In this document: positions 60,227 to 64,000 of the stretch, in pieces
Position numbering within the stretch: position 1 is the first letter of the stretch
Layout: every line of letters begins with the position of its first letter
NCBI GenBank assembly: GCA_001464385.1
Contig: LNFB01000222.1
Coordinates: 47,733-111,732, forward strand
Direction: 5' to 3'
DNA: 64,000 nucleotides
Source: Deltaproteobacteria bacterium Ga0077550
Lineage (GTDB): Bacteria > Myxococcota_A > Polyangia > Nannocystales > Nannocystaceae
The notes under the pieces: model-generated
Told to the model about the DNA's origin: nothing
Databases searched by the model: none
The model's input: the letters and a program-made list of their open reading frames with translations, nothing else
Made by a program: the position numbers and the translations under genes

Positions 60227-61441
60227 ATGCACGCACCTCCCGCGCTCCATGACGTGTTCGGCGAGTCGCCCTCGGGGCGCGAGATCGCGGCGGTCCTCGC
60301 CTTCGGGATCGGTGCCGCGCTCTGGCTGACCCTCGCGCTGCACGCCGAGACCACGGGGCTGCCGTGGTGGCGGCTCCTCATCGCCGCGCTCGTCATCACG
60401 GACATCGCGGCGGGCTGCGTGGCCAACTTCACGCGATCGACCAACGACTTCTACGCGACGCGGCCGCGCAACCGCTGGGTGTTCATCGCGGTGCACGGCC
60501 ACGTGCTCGTCGTCGCGGCGGCGCTCGGGGCCGACCTCGCGCTCGCGCTCGCCGTCTGGGCGTACACGGTGATCGCCGCGAGTGTGGTCAATGCGCTGGC
60601 CGGCGCGCCCGCCCAGCGCTTCGTCGCGGGGGTGCTGCTGGCCGCCGCGCTCGTGTGGATCCCTCAGCTCGAGGGCGTCGCGGCGCCGCTGGTGGTCGTG
60701 CACTGCCTCTTCGTGCTCAAGGTGGTCTACGCGTTCGCGGTCGATCATCGGGCAGGTACGCGCGTCGTCGACACCGCGGTCGACGGCGTCACCGCGCGCG
60801 CGCCCATCCGCGAGCTCGCGGCGAGCGATCGCGCCGCCTTCGTCGCGGTGATGTCCGCGGCCTTCGCCCGCGACCCGTGGATCGAAGCGGCGCTCGGGCC
60901 CGCGACCGATCCCACCGCCTGCACTCGACGCGCCGCATTCGCGTCGTTCATGTTCGATCACAACCGCCTGCAAGGCGGGCACCCGCTCGGCCTGTTCGAC
61001 GGCGAGCGCTTGGTGGCGTGCGCCCTGCTCGAGCCCCCGGCGTCGCGCTGGCGCGGCGGCCTCGGTCTGCTCGCCTCGCTCGTGCGCTTCGTGCCGGTGG
61101 CGGTGCGCCTCGGCGCCCGTCGGACCGTGCGGCTCAACGCGTACCTGCTGCGAACGCGGGCGGTGGCCCCGAGGGCACCGCACCACTACCTCGCGATGAT
61201 CGGCGTCGCGCCGGACCAGCAGCGACGCGGCCGCGGGCAGCAGCTCCTGCACGAGATCATCGCGCGGGCTGCTCGCGTCCCCGCCTCGCACGGCGTCGCG
61301 CTCGACACCGAGAACCCGGACAACGTGCCGCTGTACCGGCGCCTCGGGTTCGTCGTCACGGCGACGGTCGAGCTCGACGGCGCGCGCGCGACGGCGATGT
61401 TCCGGCCGCACGCCGAGCGAGCGGCCACCCCGGAGGGATGA
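60227..61441 (+). CDS. Membrane protein fused to GNAT acetyltransferase
   Basis: A 404-residue fusion. Residues 1-175 hold about five transmembrane helices (AAVLAFGIGAALWLTLAL, LLIAALVITDIAAGCVA, VLVVAAALGADLALALAV, FVAGVLLAAALVWIP, LVVVHCLFVLKVVYAF). Residues about 190-404 are a GNAT N-acetyltransferase with the acetyl-CoA pyrophosphate loop RRGRGQ (333-338) and the following SHGVALDTENPDNVPLYRRLGF. The arrangement suggests acetyl transfer to a lipid or membrane-facing substrate from cytosolic acetyl-CoA. It starts 4 bp after the TetR stop, likely controlled by it. I know of no common characterised family with this exact order. Confidence 0.83.
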   Translation: MHAPPALHDVFGESPSGREIAAVLAFGIGAALWLTLALHAETTGLPWWRLLIAALVITDIAAGCVANFTRSTNDFYATRPRNRWVFIAVHGHVLVVAAALGADLALALAVWAYTVIAASVVNALAGAPAQRFVAGVLLAAALVWIPQLEGVAAPLVVVHCLFVLKVVYAFAVDHRAGTRVVDTAVDGVTARAPIRELAASDRAAFVAVMSAAFARDPWIEAALGPATDPTACTRRAAFASFMFDHNRLQGGHPLGLFDGERLVACALLEPPASRWRGGLGLLASLVRFVPVAVRLGARRTVRLNAYLLRTRAVAPRAPHHYLAMIGVAPDQQRRGRGQQLLHEIIARAARVPASHGVALDTENPDNVPLYRRLGFVVTATVELDGARATAMFRPHAERAATPEG

Positions 61442-61459
61442 CCGCTCGCCGGCACCGCA

Positions 61460-64000
61460 TCAGTTCTCGTGTGCCGGCACCACGGTCACCTGCACGGCGT
61501 TCTTCACGGCCGACAGCACGTTCCAACCGGCCTCCTCGCCGTCCTCGTGCCACGCGGTCCACCCGGTCACCGGGCGATCGAGTCGGTAGCGCACGCCCCA
61601 ACCCGTCGGCTGGTTCGTCAGCCACATCTTGAGCGACTGCAGCTTGCGGACGTCGACGCCCGCGCCCTCGCCGTTGCGACGCACGGGCGACCAACCGACG
61701 TTGGTCTGACGCACCTGGTACTCGACGCCCGTGACGGCGGGCATGCCGATGCCGCGCGAACGGAAGCGTTCGATGCGGCGCGTGCCCGACGGATTGCCCG
61801 CGCTCCCGCCGTTGCTCGCCCACACTCCCCACCCCTGGTCCTTCAGCTCGACGGCGTACTCGATGCTGCGCGGATACTCCTGCACCCACGCCCACGCGAC
61901 GCGACGGGTGTTGTTGCCGTCGCAGCGGAAGTCGAACACCCGCAGATCGTGGGGACCCGAGACGCTCGGGGTGAACTCGACGATCTCGTAGCTGTTCTCC
62001 CACGTGCCGCTGGCCGCGACACGCACGCCCCCGGGGCCCCAGACGTCGAGATCGAGATCGGCGCTGGGCTCGAGCTCGTATCGACCGTAGGCGCCTTCGG
62101 TGCCCCACACCAGCACCGCGCGGGTGAGCAGGCCTGCGCGCAGCTGCATCGTCGTCACCACGTGGGCGTTGCCCTCGTCGCAGGTCTCGAGCCGCCCGTC
62201 CCAGTCGCCGGTGACGCCGCGGAAGATGTTGTCCGCGTTGTCGACGACCAAGCCGCCCGCGCCGTCGCGATCGCTGATCCGCGTGGCGCCCTCGATGTTG
62301 TGGACCGCCGACGCCATGAGCACGGCCTTCACGCCCTCGGGGAACAGCTCGAACATCGGGTCGCGCTGTTGCAGGAGCGCGGCCGCACCGCTGACGTGGG
62401 GCGCGGCGAGGCTGGTGCCGCTGGTGGCGAAGAAGATCGCGTGCTGCGTGCTGTCGACCGACTCGCCCGGTGCGGCGATCTCGGGCTTGTTGCGGTCGCT
62501 GTGCAGCGAGCCCGGGTCGCGGAAGCTCGACGTCGCCGCGATCACGTCGTCGCCCCAGCGCGTGCTGTTGCTGTCATCGTGGTTCCCGACGGTCAGCACG
62601 CCGTAGCCGAGCCCCGGTGAGGTCACCATGCCGTCGGTCGTGCCGCGGTTTCCCGCGGACTTCACCACCGTGACCGCGTCGTCGTAGACCATTTGATCGT
62701 AGGTGCGATCGACGAACCCGGGCGCAGAACCGACGGCGACAGGCATGCCCCAGCTCAGGTTGAGCACGGTTGCGCCCCAGGCGACGGCGCGGTCCGACGC
62801 TGCGACGAGCTCGACGTCGTCACCATTGCAGCTCCCGCCCACGCGGATCTCCGCGGCGGACGCGATGCCGCGCTGCAGCGAGTCCTGCGAGTGGAGCACG
62901 CCCACGACCGTGTCGCCGTGTTGGTTCTGGCAGGCGTCGAGGGTATCCGTCGTGATGAGGCCCATGTCGACGGCGGGGTTGTCGTCGAAGTCGAACGTGA
63001 CTTCGCCGCCCACCTCGGTGACGCCGATCCGTTGGCCCGCTCCGTCGATGCCCCAGTCGTGCAGATGATTGGCGCCGACCGCCACGCGTGTGATCCCGAG
63101 CTCGTTCTGCGCCGCTGTCACGGGGTAGATCGTGTCGACTTCGCCCCACTGGTCGATCTCGAGGATCTCCTCCGGGGTGAGCGACACTCGGATCGCGGGC
63201 GCAACCCCGTAGAGCTGCGCGACGCGGGCCCCCTTGGGGAGGCCATCCGGCGTGCGGATCGTGCCGTCGTCGTCGACGATCTGCGCGACGATCGGCCCCG
63301 CGTCGCCGGCACCGAGCTCGGCCTCGAGGCGGCGCGCGAATGGGGCGATGGTCGCGAGCATCTGGCTGCGTCGGCAGTCCCGCAGCGCCGCCGAGAAGGC
63401 ACGGACCTGCGCGCGGTCGACCCCCGCGGGCTGCTCGGCGGGCTGGGGCCCGATCGGCTCGTCGAGTGTGTCGTCGTCGGGCTCGTCGGTAGCGTCACCG
63501 TCACCGTCACCGTCACCGTCACCGTCGTCCGGGTCGACCTCGGGTGGGATCGGCTCGCCGTCGGCATCGACGTCGAGCTCACCGCCGTCGTTCTCGGCCG
63601 GGCGGATCCCCGCGCGCATCGGCCCGGCAAGGGGTCCGGGCCGCACGCGGGTCATCGGAGGCTCGCGCAAGTCGTCGCAGCGGCCGTCGTCGGTGTGTCG
63701 CAGCCAGATCGCGACCGATAATGGGCCGGCCGGCGGTGCGGTCACCAGCTGCTCGTGCAGTGCCGGATCGAGTCGACCGTGCAGCGCCGCGCGGGCGGCC
63801 TCCTCGGCCTGGATCAGCGACTCGGCCTCGACCGGCGCACCGTCGACCAGCGTCACCGACAACCATCGACGGCTGGGCCCGTCGATGAACTTGAAGGCGC
63901 TCGCCGCCACGCCCGAGTGGCGCAGATGCACGGCGTCGTGGGTGACCAGCTCGAGCGCGTCGGGCTCGACCCCCTCACGGGCTTCGATCGCCTCCCGGGC
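61460..64000 (-). CDS. Subtilisin-like serine protease with C-terminal W-repeats (5' end outside window)
   Basis: At least 846 codons, open at the right edge. An N-terminal region (VEAESLIQAEEAARAALHG) is followed by an acidic linker (DGDGDGDGDAT) and an S8 catalytic domain. The usual DTG Asp reads Glu (RIGVTEVGGEV), the His is in NQHGDTVVGVL and Ser in SGTSLAAPHVSG. Downstream lie a P-like or propeptide-like part and three repeats of the form (I/V)xYxVxxxxxGW.....G..AG that resemble ChW (clostridial hydrophobic W) repeats. The protein is probably secreted and surface bound. The start of translation and signal peptide are beyond the window; a GTG at 63931 is internal. Confidence 0.87.
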   Translation of the reverse strand, partial: AREAIEAREGVEPDALELVTHDAVHLRHSGVAASAFKFIDGPSRRWLSVTLVDGAPVEAESLIQAEEAARAALHGRLDPALHEQLVTAPPAGPLSVAIWLRHTDDGRCDDLREPPMTRVRPGPLAGPMRAGIRPAENDGGELDVDADGEPIPPEVDPDDGDGDGDGDGDATDEPDDDTLDEPIGPQPAEQPAGVDRAQVRAFSAALRDCRRSQMLATIAPFARRLEAELGAGDAGPIVAQIVDDDGTIRTPDGLPKGARVAQLYGVAPAIRVSLTPEEILEIDQWGEVDTIYPVTAAQNELGITRVAVGANHLHDWGIDGAGQRIGVTEVGGEVTFDFDDNPAVDMGLITTDTLDACQNQHGDTVVGVLHSQDSLQRGIASAAEIRVGGSCNGDDVELVAASDRAVAWGATVLNLSWGMPVAVGSAPGFVDRTYDQMVYDDAVTVVKSAGNRGTTDGMVTSPGLGYGVLTVGNHDDSNSTRWGDDVIAATSSFRDPGSLHSDRNKPEIAAPGESVDSTQHAIFFATSGTSLAAPHVSGAAALLQQRDPMFELFPEGVKAVLMASAVHNIEGATRISDRDGAGGLVVDNADNIFRGVTGDWDGRLETCDEGNAHVVTTMQLRAGLLTRAVLVWGTEGAYGRYELEPSADLDLDVWGPGGVRVAASGTWENSYEIVEFTPSVSGPHDLRVFDFRCDGNNTRRVAWAWVQEYPRSIEYAVELKDQGWGVWASNGGSAGNPSGTRRIERFRSRGIGMPAVTGVEYQVRQTNVGWSPVRRNGEGAGVDVRKLQSLKMWLTNQPTGWGVRYRLDRPVTGWTAWHEDGEEAGWNVLSAVKNAVQVTVVPAHEN
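63495..63524. repeat. Five tandem TCACCG hexamers in the protease gene
   Basis: Five perfect copies of TCACCG, in frame, code for the Asp-Gly acidic linker of the protease. Slippage would change linker length in steps of two residues without breaking the frame. Confidence 0.85.

Noticed and set aside
1..64000. tRNA, rRNA, riboswitch or attachment sites
   Set aside because: No cloverleaf, rRNA segment or recognised aptamer pattern was seen by eye; small RNAs cannot be excluded without a covariance search.

Overview
The window is a GC-rich bacterial chromosome segment. It resembles the myxobacteria (Myxococcota), most likely the Nannocystaceae or a close relative. This rests on protein style only, because no rRNA or other phylogenetic marker is present. 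About 21 of roughly 54 genes encode secreted lipoproteins, many with a Ser/Thr/Asp/Gly spacer after the lipid-anchored Cys. A thrombospondin-type-3 repeat protein ends in a MYXO-CTERM-like tail. There are DUF4215 Cys-rich repeats, two Ser/Thr kinases fused to TPR-like regions, and a DUF1592/DUF1552 pair. No tRNA, rRNA, CRISPR array, integrase or transposase gene was seen.

Layout. 1-2914: a partial FHA-domain protein, a Cys-rich lipoprotein and an LVIVD-repeat lipoprotein. 2934-7186: an RND efflux pair (adaptor then permease). 7258-9675: the TSP3/MYXO-CTERM protein and a small Cys-containing protein. 9741-10739: ohr-ohrR, the peroxide-sensing pair, with a 31-bp dyad just upstream. 10740-11021: a 282-bp inverted-repeat element between convergent genes that holds the C-terminal remnant of what looks like a four-helix-bundle (S23/IVS-type) protein. 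11019-13096: a secreted protein and a broken fusion of a ThDP-enzyme N-terminus with a ketosynthase III C-terminus. 13254-15834: a glycogenin-like GT8 glycosyltransferase followed by a GH13 alpha-glucosidase. 15755-22154: secreted proteins of unknown role, including two convergent genes sharing a Cys-containing C-terminal domain. 22195-37770: two kinase-TPR genes flanking a run of lipoproteins (serine hydrolase, DUF4215, vWA, Cys-rich repeat proteins). 37808-51825: an RNase HI-like protein, small lipoproteins, a YHS-like lipoprotein, an AI-2E-family permease, the DUF1592/DUF1552 pair, a second vWA lipoprotein, a molybdopterin oxidoreductase, a DUF3667 membrane protein and a DUF1801 protein with a histone-like lysine tail. 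52016-57355: an AhpD-like protein, a TetR-controlled five-gene ABC efflux operon and a truncated EVE protein. 57592-64000: a small protein, a Uma2-family protein, an alpha/beta-hydrolase lipoprotein, a TetR regulator whose start codon lies in a perfect palindrome, an unusual membrane-GNAT fusion, and a subtilase that runs off the right edge.

Working together. Several units are self-explanatory: peroxide sensing (Ohr/OhrR), two drug or lipid export systems, alpha-glucan handling (GT8/GH13) and autoregulated TetR modules. Most of the rest is cell-surface protein of unknown role. The points most worth following are the inverted-repeat element, the ThDP/KASIII junction, the TetR/membrane-GNAT pair and the families of paired lipoprotein paralogues. 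Where signal peptide and ribosome-binding-site placement did not decide a start codon, the entry says so.
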